64,000 nt of DNA from Paenibacillus_AB hodogayensis (GCF_039536325.1 NZ_BAAAYO010000021.1:62001-126000); one strand, 5' to 3'. Numbered from the stretch's first letter, positions 18,328 through 26,556 are shown. Numbers and translations are program-made. The notes: a model not told the origin generated them from the letters alone.

Positions 18328-19248
18328 GTGGAGTACATCTTGAGAACAAGCGGCCTTACCAAAAAGTACAAGACGCATACAGCCGTCGACGGGATCAGCC
18401 TCTCTTTGAAAAAAGGGGAAATTTACGGCTTCCTCGGGCAGAATGGAGCCGGTAAGACGACAACGATCCGCATGATCATGGGCTTGATCAAGCCCACGTC
18501 CGGTGAAATCGAATTGTTCGGGAAGAACGCGGAAACGAGCAGAAAAGCCGCTTTTGAACGCATCGGATCCATGATCGAAATTCCCGGTTTTTACCCGAAT
18601 TTGACCGCTGCCGAGAATCTGGACATCCATAGACGGATGATGGGAATGGGGAACAAGGAGAGCATTGAGGAATCGCTGGAACAAGCCGGCTTGCTGGATG
18701 CCCGCAACAAAAGAGTGAAAAATTTTTCGCTAGGCATGAAGCAGCGTCTTGGTATCGCCCGCGCCATGCTTCATCATCCGGAATTGCTTATTCTCGACGA
18801 GCCGACGAATGGGCTGGACCCAGCCGGAATCAAAGAAGTGCGTCAGCTAATTATTGACTTGGCTTCAATGCGGAATATTGCCGTGCTAGTATCGAGTCAC
18901 ATCTTAAGCGAAGTCCAGCAGATGGCGACGAAGCTGGGTATCGTTCATCGCGGAAGATTGGTCGAGGAGATCGAGCAGCAGGTGCTGCAAATGAAAAACA
19001 GGCATTGCGTCGAGTTTAAAGTGAGCAACGATCGCCAAGCGGTCATGCTGCTGGAGCAAAATTTGACCATTCTCGATTACTCCGTTCCCGAACCGGGTAT
19101 CGTACGGGTGTTTGAGCAATTGTCGGAGTCGGCCGCCATCAATCGGATGCTGGTAGAGAACGGTATCGAGGTGGCGGAAATTACGATGCTGCGCGAAACC
19201 TTGGAAGATTATTTCCTCAGCCTGACGGGAGGCGATCTCCATGCTTAA
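18328..19248 (+). CDS. ABC transporter ATP-binding protein, BcrA type
   Basis: 306 residues. Walker A GQNGAGKT at 37-44, signature NFSLGMKQRLGIA (the BcrA/NatA variant of LSGGQ), Walker B LLILDEPTNGLDPAG and H loop SSHILSE. The C-terminal ~90 residues are the extra domain of bacitracin/lantibiotic-resistance ATPases. GTG start with AAGGAGG upstream; a TATAAT box near 18253 suggests its own promoter 119 bases after the kinase. The last 8 bases overlap the permease gene. Family role: removal of peptide antibiotics from the membrane or self-immunity. Confidence 0.92.
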   Translation: MEYILRTSGLTKKYKTHTAVDGISLSLKKGEIYGFLGQNGAGKTTTIRMIMGLIKPTSGEIELFGKNAETSRKAAFERIGSMIEIPGFYPNLTAAENLDIHRRMMGMGNKESIEESLEQAGLLDARNKRVKNFSLGMKQRLGIARAMLHHPELLILDEPTNGLDPAGIKEVRQLIIDLASMRNIAVLVSSHILSEVQQMATKLGIVHRGRLVEEIEQQVLQMKNRHCVEFKVSNDRQAVMLLEQNLTILDYSVPEPGIVRVFEQLSESAAINRMLVENGIEVAEITMLRETLEDYFLSLTGGDLHA

Positions 19249-19999
19249 CGTTTTTTACGCCGAGCTATTGAAATTGAAGCGAACCAGACTCCTATGGCTA
19301 ACGATCTTCGGCGGCTCGCTGCCGGCCATTTTGGCGATTTTCGGGCAGTCCAAGAACATGAATTGGAACGAACTGCTGATTAACAATTCTTTGTTTCTCA
19401 ATATCATGATTGCGCCGATGCTGCTTTCACTGCTTGCAGGTTTTGTTGTCGTCCGGGAATTTGGCGATAATACGATCAACCAGCTTTTCGTATACCCTCA
19501 TCACCGCGTCAAGATCCTGATCGGAAAGATGATCGTCATCCTGCTCCTATCGACAGCCATCTTTGCGTTGAATTATGTTTTGATCTGGGCTGCGGGCAGC
19601 GTTATGAGCGATCAGGTGATTCCGGAAGAACTCTTCTGGAGGTTTACCCGCGCACATGTGTGGATGTTGGCGCTGCAAGCGCTGCTCATTCCGGCTACAA
19701 TGACGGTAGGGATCATGGGTAAAAGCTTCATTCCTCCGGTTGTACTCGGAATCGTTGCGATTCTTATCAATATGATGGGGTTGCAAGGAGTTGAAGACCA
19801 TATTGGAGGGCGCGTTACGTTTGTCAGCTTTATCCCTTTCGGTTCCATGATCGTACACTTACTGGACATCATGAAATCGAATGTCGACGACGGGATATTT
19901 CGCATCCATGCTTTGTATCCTCAGGCAGCCGTCTTTCTGTTGTTTTTCCTCTTCAATATGTTCTACTACGCCAAATCCGAGGTACATAGCGGCTCTTGA
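19241..19999 (+). CDS. ABC-2 type permease, BcrB-like
   Basis: 252 residues with six hydrophobic segments. FYAELLKLKRTRLLWLT is the typical cytosolic start of BcrB/lantibiotic-immunity permeases, and VVREFGDNTINQLFVYPHHR the conserved loop after the second helix. Overlaps the ATPase gene; together they make a BcrAB-type exporter under the adjacent two-component system. No bacitracin-resistance BcrC (UppP-like) gene is next to it. Confidence 0.9.
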   Translation: MLNVFYAELLKLKRTRLLWLTIFGGSLPAILAIFGQSKNMNWNELLINNSLFLNIMIAPMLLSLLAGFVVVREFGDNTINQLFVYPHHRVKILIGKMIVILLLSTAIFALNYVLIWAAGSVMSDQVIPEELFWRFTRAHVWMLALQALLIPATMTVGIMGKSFIPPVVLGIVAILINMMGLQGVEDHIGGRVTFVSFIPFGSMIVHLLDIMKSNVDDGIFRIHALYPQAAVFLLFFLFNMFYYAKSEVHSGS

Positions 20000-20028
20000 G
20001 CGTTGCTGCTCCTATCCTGATTATTAAC

Positions 20029-20054
20029 AAAGTCGCCTGTGGCGGCTTTTTTTA
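20029..20054 (+). terminator. terminator of the two-component/ABC operon
   Basis: AAAGTCGCC-TGT-GGCGGCTTT stem with one G-T pair, then a run of Ts. Confidence 0.85.
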
Positions 20055-20271
20055 ATGATCCGTTTTGCGGAGAGCCCTCCTGTTCCAGGCTTTCTTCAAC
20101 CTCATGAAGAGAGGCGCCTAAAACGGGAAAAAGTTGACGTTATTGGGGTGTTTCGTTAAGATAGTAACGTTTGCTTGCCGATTCTATCTATAGAACGATG
20201 AAAAGGAAGGGGGGATATGCAGCCAGTTAGCATAGATAGACTACGACTACATTGGTTGAGGGGGAAAGAGG

Positions 20272-21447
20272 TTGAAGCATTTCACCATATTCGTTTCCAA
20301 GAACGACATGGACGATATTGAAAGCAAGATATCGGATGTCTTTGCAAAAGTCTATGCCATCAAGAAAAACGAAAATGAGTACAGTATCAAATCCAAAAAG
20401 CTGTTCAATAACCATAAAATAACGATAAGAGTCGCTTCCGAGGATACGAATCCCGATTATTTCGAGACAAATATCCCGGGGATGATGGGGTTTTACGATC
20501 GCATTCCATTTGAGGACGAGAATCGGAAAGGATTGGTCATGACGCAAATATCCGTCTTGAATACGATGATTGCCATCGAAACGGAGAAGGATATGACGGA
20601 TGGACAGATGCAATTATTTACGAAGCTGCTGTCGCAAATAGGCGGAATCGGCTTTTTGCCGAATGGGATTTTGCTGGATCAAGAAGGAATTGTCATTATT
20701 TATCCCGACGGCCGATCGGGCCCGTCTGCCTTCAAGCCTCATGCTTGCACAAGAAAGGTGCTCGGTCCGGAGGTGACATCCGAGGAAGGCGAACGAAGAA
20801 GAAACAAGAGCATCGCCTTTTTAACGGAGACCGGCATTCCGTTTCTGAAGGGGCTTCCGCAGCTCCCGCCATCCGGACAATGTTCCTTTCAGACACAAGA
20901 AGCGATAGCCAGAAGAGCCGTCTCCTTATTGATCGTCATCCAATACGCCTGCGACGTGGCGCAAGGAAAACAGTTCGATGAATCCAAACACTTTTTCATA
21001 GGCATGCTGCAGCGGTTTGGCGTAGAAGAGTACCTGACTGAAAACGAGCGTCAATTTTTGCAGGAGGAAGAACCGAACAGGAAAGAAGCGATCTCTATTT
21101 CCTGGCAATACGAAGCGTATTGGACATTGATTTGGGCGCTCGGTTTTGTGGAGACGCTCAATTTTCCCGATCAAGTATGCGACTGCGAGTATGCGATTCA
21201 AGTCGTCTCCAGCTGCGAAACGTTCGAGCAGTTTTATATCCAAACCGCGATGCGCAACAAGGAAGAGATTATGGATGAGGCCGACAAAACGTATCGGCTT
21301 CACTGGGCATGCGTGAACAGCCGAATCCAAGGAGAAGACGCTCCCGCTGGCCTGGATGAAAGCATCGTCATGGAAAGACGCCGGGGATTGTTCTGGATGA
21401 TAGGTCACCGGGATGAGGAATGGGATACGATTTCGATGGATACGTAG
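20272..21447 (+). CDS. DUF4272 domain-containing protein
   Basis: 391 residues, soluble. The first ~170 residues are a variable alpha/beta domain; from ERRRNKSIAFLTETGIPF the protein follows the DUF4272 pattern, with EAIARRAVSLLIVIQYACD, SWQYEAYWTLIWALGFVE and the closing LHWACVNSRIQGEDAPAGLDESIVMERRRGLFWMIG (given here in two parts of the same block). Function unknown; the family is widespread in Firmicutes and Bacteroidetes and is often linked to polymorphic-toxin immunity neighbourhoods, but no toxin is seen here. TTG start after GAGGGGGAAAGAGG. A 27-base piece of this gene recurs at 22444-22470. Confidence 0.8.
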   Translation: MKHFTIFVSKNDMDDIESKISDVFAKVYAIKKNENEYSIKSKKLFNNHKITIRVASEDTNPDYFETNIPGMMGFYDRIPFEDENRKGLVMTQISVLNTMIAIETEKDMTDGQMQLFTKLLSQIGGIGFLPNGILLDQEGIVIIYPDGRSGPSAFKPHACTRKVLGPEVTSEEGERRRNKSIAFLTETGIPFLKGLPQLPPSGQCSFQTQEAIARRAVSLLIVIQYACDVAQGKQFDESKHFFIGMLQRFGVEEYLTENERQFLQEEEPNRKEAISISWQYEAYWTLIWALGFVETLNFPDQVCDCEYAIQVVSSCETFEQFYIQTAMRNKEEIMDEADKTYRLHWACVNSRIQGEDAPAGLDESIVMERRRGLFWMIGHRDEEWDTISMDT

Positions 21448-21678
21448 AAATAGGTGCTGGTGTAGAAAGCCCATGACAGGCAAAGGGTCAATGGAAGGGG
21501 ATTTTGCTTGAAGCATGGCAAAATGCAATGAACGAGGATGATTCACGAATAACTATACACTCTTGTATCAGGAGCCCAAAGGTTTACAACGAATCAATTG
21601 TTTGAACGAGCGACGTATGTCGGCAAGAGTGAATAAGCATACGCATAAAAAGGGTGGAATGACCCTTTCTGCAAAAAC

Positions 21679-21722
21679 AGACCAAGCGATTGTTGTCCAT
21701 TAATGGATGGCATGCTTGGTCT
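21679..21722 (-). terminator. terminator of the retropepsin pair
   Basis: Read on the minus strand, ACCAAGC and GCTTGGT pair around an inner TCCAT/ATGGA hairpin and are followed by CTGTTTTTGC. It begins at the stop codon. Confidence 0.7.
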
Positions 21723-22110
21723 AATTTTCAAATTCGATATTCATGGTTTCGAAATTCACCTTACATTTGGCCCTCATCATAAAATCAATGCCAAGTATGG
21801 CATCAAATCCGTATGGCTCTTGAATAGATCCAAGTTGGATTGGAAAATCATTCAAAGCAATACCTTCGATTTGAAGCTCAGGTATGATCTGCTCATAGCA
21901 GATTTCACTCGTTCCCCCGACCCCATACATTCGCTTGGCTCTCCCATTAATAAAATCTATGTGGATGTCTATTACAGCTAATGCTTCGGTGTCAAACACT
22001 GTTGCCGCACAACCCGTGTCAAATAGAACATTGTGTAAAACGATGGATTGGTCATTTCGAGTTAAGGTCAAGGAAACGATAGGCAAGCCGTGCTGGAGTT
22101 GTATATTCAT
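21721..22110 (-). CDS. retropepsin-like aspartic protease family protein
   Basis: 129 residues, one copy of the retroviral-type aspartic protease fold, active as a dimer in the family. The catalytic loop reads LFDTGCAATVFD (Asp31-Thr-Gly), with Cys where most members have Ala or Ser; the second structural mark ILGIDFM near residue 109 is also in place. No signal peptide or transmembrane helix, so cytosolic. Its ATG overlaps the stop of the upstream small gene (ATGA), so the two are made together. Substrate unknown. Confidence 0.8.
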   Translation of the reverse strand: MNIQLQHGLPIVSLTLTRNDQSIVLHNVLFDTGCAATVFDTEALAVIDIHIDFINGRAKRMYGVGGTSEICYEQIIPELQIEGIALNDFPIQLGSIQEPYGFDAILGIDFMMRAKCKVNFETMNIEFEN

Positions 22111-22367
22111 GTCCGCTGCCTTACTCCTGAGAAAAATTCCTCCACGACCATTACATCCTTTCTGCTCGTGTGGAACACATATAGCTCGCGCGTCGGATGA
22201 AGCTTATGCAGCTCTTTATAGCCGCTCCAGGCTTCCTGCGGGTTATTGTAGTCCTGAATGACTGCCATATCTTCTAATTGGCGCACAAGGTTGTTGGAGC
22301 TTGCTTTGATTGCCTCGACCAGCACAAAACGATCTGGATGTAATTCGATAATCTCTCCCCATTTCAT
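22107..22367 (-). CDS. small protein coupled to the retropepsin-like protease
   Basis: 86 residues starting MKWGEIIELHPDRFVLVEA; ATG 22367 with GAGGTGA 7 bases upstream (the frame is open to 22400). The sequence is a compact alpha/beta domain with ELHKLHPTRELYVFHTSR near the end. I know this type of short protein as the usual upstream partner of retropepsin-like genes in Firmicutes, with no known function; partner, substrate or inhibitor are all possible. Overlap of 4 bases with the protease gene. Confidence 0.7.
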   Translation of the reverse strand: MKWGEIIELHPDRFVLVEAIKASSNNLVRQLEDMAVIQDYNNPQEAWSGYKELHKLHPTRELYVFHTSRKDVMVVEEFFSGVRQRT

Positions 22368-22443
22368 TGGCTTCACCTCGCTTGGATTGTAGTATTTCAA
22401 TTATAGCATAGTTGCCCCAAAGGGATGGAAGTGGGTGCGGGGA

Positions 22444-22470
22444 TTTATCCAAACCGCGATGCGCAGCAAG
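22444..22470 (+). repeat. short copy of part of the DUF4272 gene
   Basis: ATCCAAACCGCGATGCGC and the next bases here repeat 21239-21265 with one mismatch in about 27. It is a scrap of a second DUF4272-type gene or a duplication scar, lying in the intergenic region. Confidence 0.6.
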
Positions 22471-22597
22471 GAATCATACTCTGAACTTTGAATTTTGGAA
22501 TAACGAAGAAGGCGGAATTCACATCAAACCATTGATTGTTAATTATTTCCGATAAAAATATTCAAAATACGACATCGATAACCGATGATATAAGTAG

Positions 22598-22628
22598 TAA
22601 CAGAACACACTCGAGAAGTGTTCTGTTA
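22598..22628 (+). promoter_or_regulatory. hairpin in front of the thioester adhesin gene
   Basis: TAACAGAACAC and GTGTTCTGTTA are perfect inverted copies 9 bases apart, followed by TTTA. They end 16 bases before the GAAGGGAG ribosome binding site. Could be a terminator of an upstream transcript, an attenuator or an operator. Confidence 0.55.
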
Positions 22629-22675
22629 TTTACTACGATCATAGAAGGGAGACATGTCAACTGAATAACATAAGA

Positions 22676-24316
22676 GTGAAGATAGCCGTATTTCTGATTA
22701 TTCTGCTAGGTTCAACTCCATTTCAATTTATCCAAGCAGCTCCTACAGTTGTTGACAAGTTTGAGGTCGTAGATCATTGGTTTCCTGGTGTGCCAATGTA
22801 TCCTATTCATGTTTTAGCTGAATATAATAACGGAGTTTATGAACGAACGCCGAACGGAGCAGGTCTTCCTGATGGCATTTTAGCGTATTGCTTTGATAGG
22901 TCTAGACAATATCCACTTACGAAATATCTTGCCGGTTATCGTACGGGTGAAGAGTTCTATTCACCACTTAAAGAAATGAACAACTACCTTATTAAAGGAA
23001 AAGTGATTAATGGGGATATGTTAAGAGCGGTTCTGCTCAATGGTTTTCCGACGAAAAGTGTTGCAGACATACAAGCGGCCACTGGTATTACAGGTTTGGA
23101 CGAAGACATGACTCTTTGGGCTACGCAATTTGCCATTTGGCATTACACTAATGGAGCGACTTTGGCTGACTGGCGTAATCAGTATTATCCGCCAACACCA
23201 GCGGGAGAGGATTTGTTTAATTACTTCATCAATTTAAATCCTATCGGGCCAACGTATACAGAAACGGATGTGGATGTATTTGATCAGCAGTTATCATTTG
23301 ATGCGAATGATAACCTTGTTGTATCGGTTACCTATAAAGCAACAGAAAAGAACTATGATGGAACGATCGTTTTACCATCAGTCCAGCTTGACAGTGCTAC
23401 GAAGGCTAGATATCCAAATGCGACTGTAGTTGAATCAACTTACACCAATGTAGGACTTGAAAGTAGGACGATCACGATTACAGTCGCTAACGGCGATTAT
23501 GATAAAACGGCTTCGGATGTAGATATTGGACTCCAATTTATGCTGCGTCAATCTGTCAAAGACGTGTTCATCACTTCGTCAGTGAGATATGTCAGTGATA
23601 CTCAAGATTTAGGTGCGGTCGCAGTCAAAGTATTGGATGTGCAAAGAAATGTGCTATTGAACTTTAAGATTCCGCCGACGCCAACAACGCCGACGCCGAC
23701 AACGCCGACGCCAACAACGCCGACGCCAACAACGCCAACAACGCCGACGCCAACAACGCCGACGCCAACAACGCCGACGCCGACAACGCCGACGCCAACA
23801 ACGCCGACGCCAACAACGCCGACGCCAACAACGCCGACGCCGACAGAGCCGACGCCGACAGAGCCGACGCCAACAACGCCGACGCCAACAACGCCGACGC
23901 CGACAACGCCGACGCCGACAGAGCCGACGCCAACAACGCCGACGCCGACAACGCCGACGCCGACAGAGCCGACGCCAACAACGCCGGCGCCGACAACGCC
24001 GACGCCGACAGAGCCGACGCCAACAACGCCGACGCCGACAGAGCCGACGCCAACAACGCCGACGCCGACAGAGCCGACGCCAACAACGCCGACGCCGACA
24101 GAGCCGACGCCAACAACGCCGACGCCGACAACACCGACGCCGACAACGCCGACAACACCGACGCCGACAGAAGAGCCAATACCAACACCACTTGTACCAG
24201 TCCTTCCTGAAACGGGTGAGGAAAGTAAAGCTTTATTTTATGTTACAGGAGCTGTATTTATTGTCGCCGCTTTGTGGCTATTAAGAAGAGATAGCGTAAG
24301 TAGAGGAGGTAAATGA
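22676..24316 (+). CDS. LPXTG-anchored surface protein with thioester domain and Pro-Thr repeat stalk
   Basis: 546 residues. Signal peptide at 1-22 (FIQAA). Residues ~30-210 carry the marks of a Cys-Gln thioester domain: AYCFDRSRQYP (Cys72) and LWATQFAIWHYT (Gln151); the TQxAIW phrase is diagnostic. These domains bind host or surface amines covalently. Residues ~215-330 are a beta-sandwich spacer, ~333-500 a PTPTT/PTPTE repeat stalk, and LPETGEES plus helix and RR..K tail form a sortase signal. GTG 22676 has no good ribosome binding site; a CTG at 22661, 9 bases after GAAGGGAG, is in frame and would add NNIRV before the signal peptide, so it may be the true start. No sortase gene is in the window. 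Confidence 0.85.
   Translation: MKIAVFLIILLGSTPFQFIQAAPTVVDKFEVVDHWFPGVPMYPIHVLAEYNNGVYERTPNGAGLPDGILAYCFDRSRQYPLTKYLAGYRTGEEFYSPLKEMNNYLIKGKVINGDMLRAVLLNGFPTKSVADIQAATGITGLDEDMTLWATQFAIWHYTNGATLADWRNQYYPPTPAGEDLFNYFINLNPIGPTYTETDVDVFDQQLSFDANDNLVVSVTYKATEKNYDGTIVLPSVQLDSATKARYPNATVVESTYTNVGLESRTITITVANGDYDKTASDVDIGLQFMLRQSVKDVFITSSVRYVSDTQDLGAVAVKVLDVQRNVLLNFKIPPTPTTPTPTTPTPTTPTPTTPTTPTPTTPTPTTPTPTTPTPTTPTPTTPTPTTPTPTEPTPTEPTPTTPTPTTPTPTTPTPTEPTPTTPTPTTPTPTEPTPTTPAPTTPTPTEPTPTTPTPTEPTPTTPTPTEPTPTTPTPTEPTPTTPTPTTPTPTTPTTPTPTEEPIPTPLVPVLPETGEESKALFYVTGAVFIVAALWLLRRDSVSRGGK
23680..24172 (+). repeat. 15-base coding tandem repeat (PTPTT/PTPTE)
   Basis: About 33 units of a 15-base repeat of type CCGACGCCAACAACG encode PTPTT or PTPTE. 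The right half has a 30-base higher-order unit PTPTEPTPTT repeated about five times, and two short PTT units break the phase. Such arrays vary in length by slippage, changing stalk length. Confidence 0.9.
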
Positions 24317-24462
24317 AAAATCGAGCTAAGCAGCACACCTTGAAAGCACGAGCGACCGTACTCGAGGCGGTTGTCAGTCAAGGTGAAGGCAATGAAACTA
24401 TTCAGGGATCAGGAGCTTTGCGGAGTTGCAGATTCGGGAATCCGTTGTCTACGGGGACGTAA
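24313..24462 (+). CDS. possible 49-residue peptide overlapping the adhesin stop codon
   Basis: ATG overlaps the adhesin TGA, with AGAGGAGG just upstream (spacing only 3). The frame runs 49 codons, basic at the start (MKNRAKQHTLKARATVLEA), and its TAA lies inside the terminator loop. It resembles no family I know; it could be the stump of a gene lost downstream of the adhesin, such as a sortase, or not be translated. Confidence 0.3.
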   Translation: MKNRAKQHTLKARATVLEAVVSQGEGNETIQGSGALRSCRFGNPLSTGT

Positions 24463-24478
24463 TTCGTCCCCTTTTTTT
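24453..24478 (+). terminator. terminator after the adhesin gene
   Basis: GGGGACG-TAATT-CGTCCCC followed by seven Ts. Confidence 0.88.
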
Positions 24479-24497
24479 ACGTCAATTTATCGCTTTC

Positions 24498-24518
24498 GTC
24501 GGACACGATATGTCCGAC
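24498..24518 (+). promoter_or_regulatory. perfect palindromic operator before the binding-protein/WYL pair
   Basis: GTCGGACA and TGTCCGAC are perfect inverted 8-mers around CGATA. A TATACT -10 box follows at 24528-24533, so the palindrome covers the -35 region. Likely the binding site of the WYL regulator encoded in the same unit. Confidence 0.6.
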
Positions 24519-24572
24519 CGCCTCCGGTATACTGAGGCTGCAAGTCAAATCATACAGAGGAGGCGGTACGAC

Positions 24573-25748
24573 ATGCAGCTTCGCATTGCGACGCATGATG
24601 ATCAGCGGATGGCGGTCATTCAGGAGGCGGCGCGGCAGTTTCGCAAGGACCATCCGGGCGTCACGATTGTGTTGGAGTTGGTGCCGGATAGAAAGACGAT
24701 GCGGCGGCAGGTGGCGGAAGGAAACGGGGCCGACATTGTCGAGTGGGAAGGGGCGAACATGGGGCAATGTCTGGACGGCGGGCTGTTGTCGGATTTGTCC
24801 GATCTGATCGCGCGCGACGGCCTCGACATGGGCGACTACTATCCGAGCGTTCATGCGGCGGTACATTCGGACAAAAGGATTGGAGCGATCCCGGTGATGG
24901 CCGATACGCTCGGCGTCTTTTACAACCGGGACCATTTCGACCAGGCGGGGATCCCTTATCCTCGGGAAAACTGGACGTGGGAGGAGTTCGTGAACGCGGC
25001 GGAGCGTTTGACGCTTCGCGATGAGCGGGAGGACATCCGGCGCTATGGCGTGTTCGCCAGCTTTGGTTACATGATTTACGTCGAGCCGGTCGTCTGGAAT
25101 GGCGGCGGAACGTTTTTGTCGGAAGACGGGACGACGTTGGACGGCTACTTGAACAGCGAAGCTACGATTGAAGGGGTTCGCCGTTATTTGCGGTTGATCG
25201 ACGAAGGGTTGTCCCCCCGCATGGAACTCGGCCGCGATTCGTGGATCGACTGCTTTATTCACGGCAAGATGTCGATGTATATCGATGCGAACTGGGCGAT
25301 CCGGCCGATGAAGGCGGAGCAAAAGGCGAAATTCGGCGTTGCCGGGTTTCCGCGCGATCCGGGGAAGCCGAATTTGTTTGAAGTGTACGGCTACGGCATT
25401 TCGCCGTCATGCTCGAAGCGGGAGCTGGCGTGGGCGTTTTTGCGCAAGCTGACTGCGCCCGGCGGAGAAATTGGCAAGCTGTGGTCGGTGCTCAAGCTGG
25501 CCGTCTCGCAAACGGCGGCGGAGCAAAGCGGGCAGGCAGCGGACACGTTGTACGCTCCGTTTTTGCGGGAGCTGCGCTCCGCTCAACTGAGCGCGTATCA
25601 GTGGCCGAATATGATTCCGGCGTTTCATCATCACGACACGTTCCGCACGATGGTGCATGCCGAAGATGTCGAACAGGTGCTGCAAACCGCTGCCCGCCGG
25701 ACACCGACGCTGCCCGCCTTCGATCCGGTCCGGTTCGAGTGGTGGTAG
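24573..25748 (+). CDS. extracellular solute-binding-protein fold without signal peptide
   Basis: 391 residues. From MQLRIATHDDQRMAVIQEAARQF the protein enters directly the first strand of a family 1 sugar-binding protein, and ADTLGVFYNRDHFDQAGIPYP and NWTWEEFVNAAERLT are the family phrases. There is no signal peptide or lipobox, and the ATG at 24573 with GGAGGCGG upstream leaves no room for one; a longer frame to 24426 crosses the terminator and promoter. So it is probably a cytosolic protein, unlike the two lipoproteins at 1547 and 33963. The next gene is a WYL-domain regulator; I infer a ligand-sensing pair. Confidence 0.8.
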   Translation: MQLRIATHDDQRMAVIQEAARQFRKDHPGVTIVLELVPDRKTMRRQVAEGNGADIVEWEGANMGQCLDGGLLSDLSDLIARDGLDMGDYYPSVHAAVHSDKRIGAIPVMADTLGVFYNRDHFDQAGIPYPRENWTWEEFVNAAERLTLRDEREDIRRYGVFASFGYMIYVEPVVWNGGGTFLSEDGTTLDGYLNSEATIEGVRRYLRLIDEGLSPRMELGRDSWIDCFIHGKMSMYIDANWAIRPMKAEQKAKFGVAGFPRDPGKPNLFEVYGYGISPSCSKRELAWAFLRKLTAPGGEIGKLWSVLKLAVSQTAAEQSGQAADTLYAPFLRELRSAQLSAYQWPNMIPAFHHHDTFRTMVHAEDVEQVLQTAARRTPTLPAFDPVRFEWW

Positions 25749-25847
25749 CGTGCCGGGCGCTCATGTTTGGGGAAGGCGCACGGGGGACCGGTCGCGGTCG
25801 CGTAATCGGAAGCGTGACTCTTATCTCGGAAAGGAGGGCATGCGGCC

Positions 25848-26477
25848 GTGAGCAATATGCATCGCATCCTGTGGTTCGATGAGCAAATTCGCGCGTCTCG
25901 CTTCCCGAATGCGAAAGCGTTGGCGGAGCATTTCGAAATATCGGTGCGGCAGGCGGGGCGGGATATCGAATATATGCAGGACTCGCTGCACGCGCCGATG
26001 AGCTACAACGCCAAGCGCCGCGGCTACGCATACAACGATGCGGCATACATTTTGCCCTCTGTATTTTTGACGGAGACGGATATTCGGATCGTAAACTTTC
26101 TCATCTACAAATACGAGGAAGCGGTCAAATCGATAGGGTACGTGGAAGGGTTGGACCGGGTCGTGCAGACGCTCAAACGATTCGTCCCGTACCAGCCGGA
26201 GGACAGCGAGTTGCCTGCGTTTATCGTGGACTCCAGGACGGCGCAGCATAAGCATGACATCGATAGGGCGATTGAACGCGGCCACAAACTGTGCATCGTT
26301 TACGCCGACAACGCGGGCGAGCATGAAGTTGACATTCACCCGTACCGGACGTATTCCCAGACAGCTCCGGCGCATGTGACCGTGATCGCCTGGTGCGAGC
26401 AATCGGGCGAGGTGGAGTATTTCCGCCTCGACCGGATCGAATCGATCCGATGCAGCGGACAGTCGTATTTGCGCTGA
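25848..26477 (+). CDS. WYL-domain transcriptional regulator, short form
   Basis: 209 residues. N-terminal winged helix (ALAEHFEISVRQAGRDIEYM), then a helical middle and a C-terminal WYL-type Sm-fold (residues ~135-200) with IERGHKLCIVYADN and VDIHPYRTY. It lacks the C-terminal WCX extension of ~320-residue relatives. GTG at 25848, ~8 bases after AAGGAGGGC; ATG at 25857 is an alternative. It follows the cytosolic binding-protein gene by 99 bases and is closed by its own terminator, so the two make a unit behind the 24498 palindrome. WYL domains sense nucleic acids or small ligands. Confidence 0.82.
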   Translation: MSNMHRILWFDEQIRASRFPNAKALAEHFEISVRQAGRDIEYMQDSLHAPMSYNAKRRGYAYNDAAYILPSVFLTETDIRIVNFLIYKYEEAVKSIGYVEGLDRVVQTLKRFVPYQPEDSELPAFIVDSRTAQHKHDIDRAIERGHKLCIVYADNAGEHEVDIHPYRTYSQTAPAHVTVIAWCEQSGEVEYFRLDRIESIRCSGQSYLR

Positions 26478-26556
26478 GCGGACGGGGAGACCTATCCAAG
26501 CTGATTTGTCCGGCTAGCAGAGCAGGCGGATTGGTTGCATCCCAATTCACAAACGC

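Noticed and set aside
23680..24172. regular repeat considered as a CRISPR array
   Set aside because: Units are contiguous, coding and lack unique spacers.
23664..24191. 175-codon open frame on the minus strand made of Ala/Ser/Leu
   Set aside because: It is the antisense of the Pro-Thr repeat; it stays open only because the repeat has no stops.
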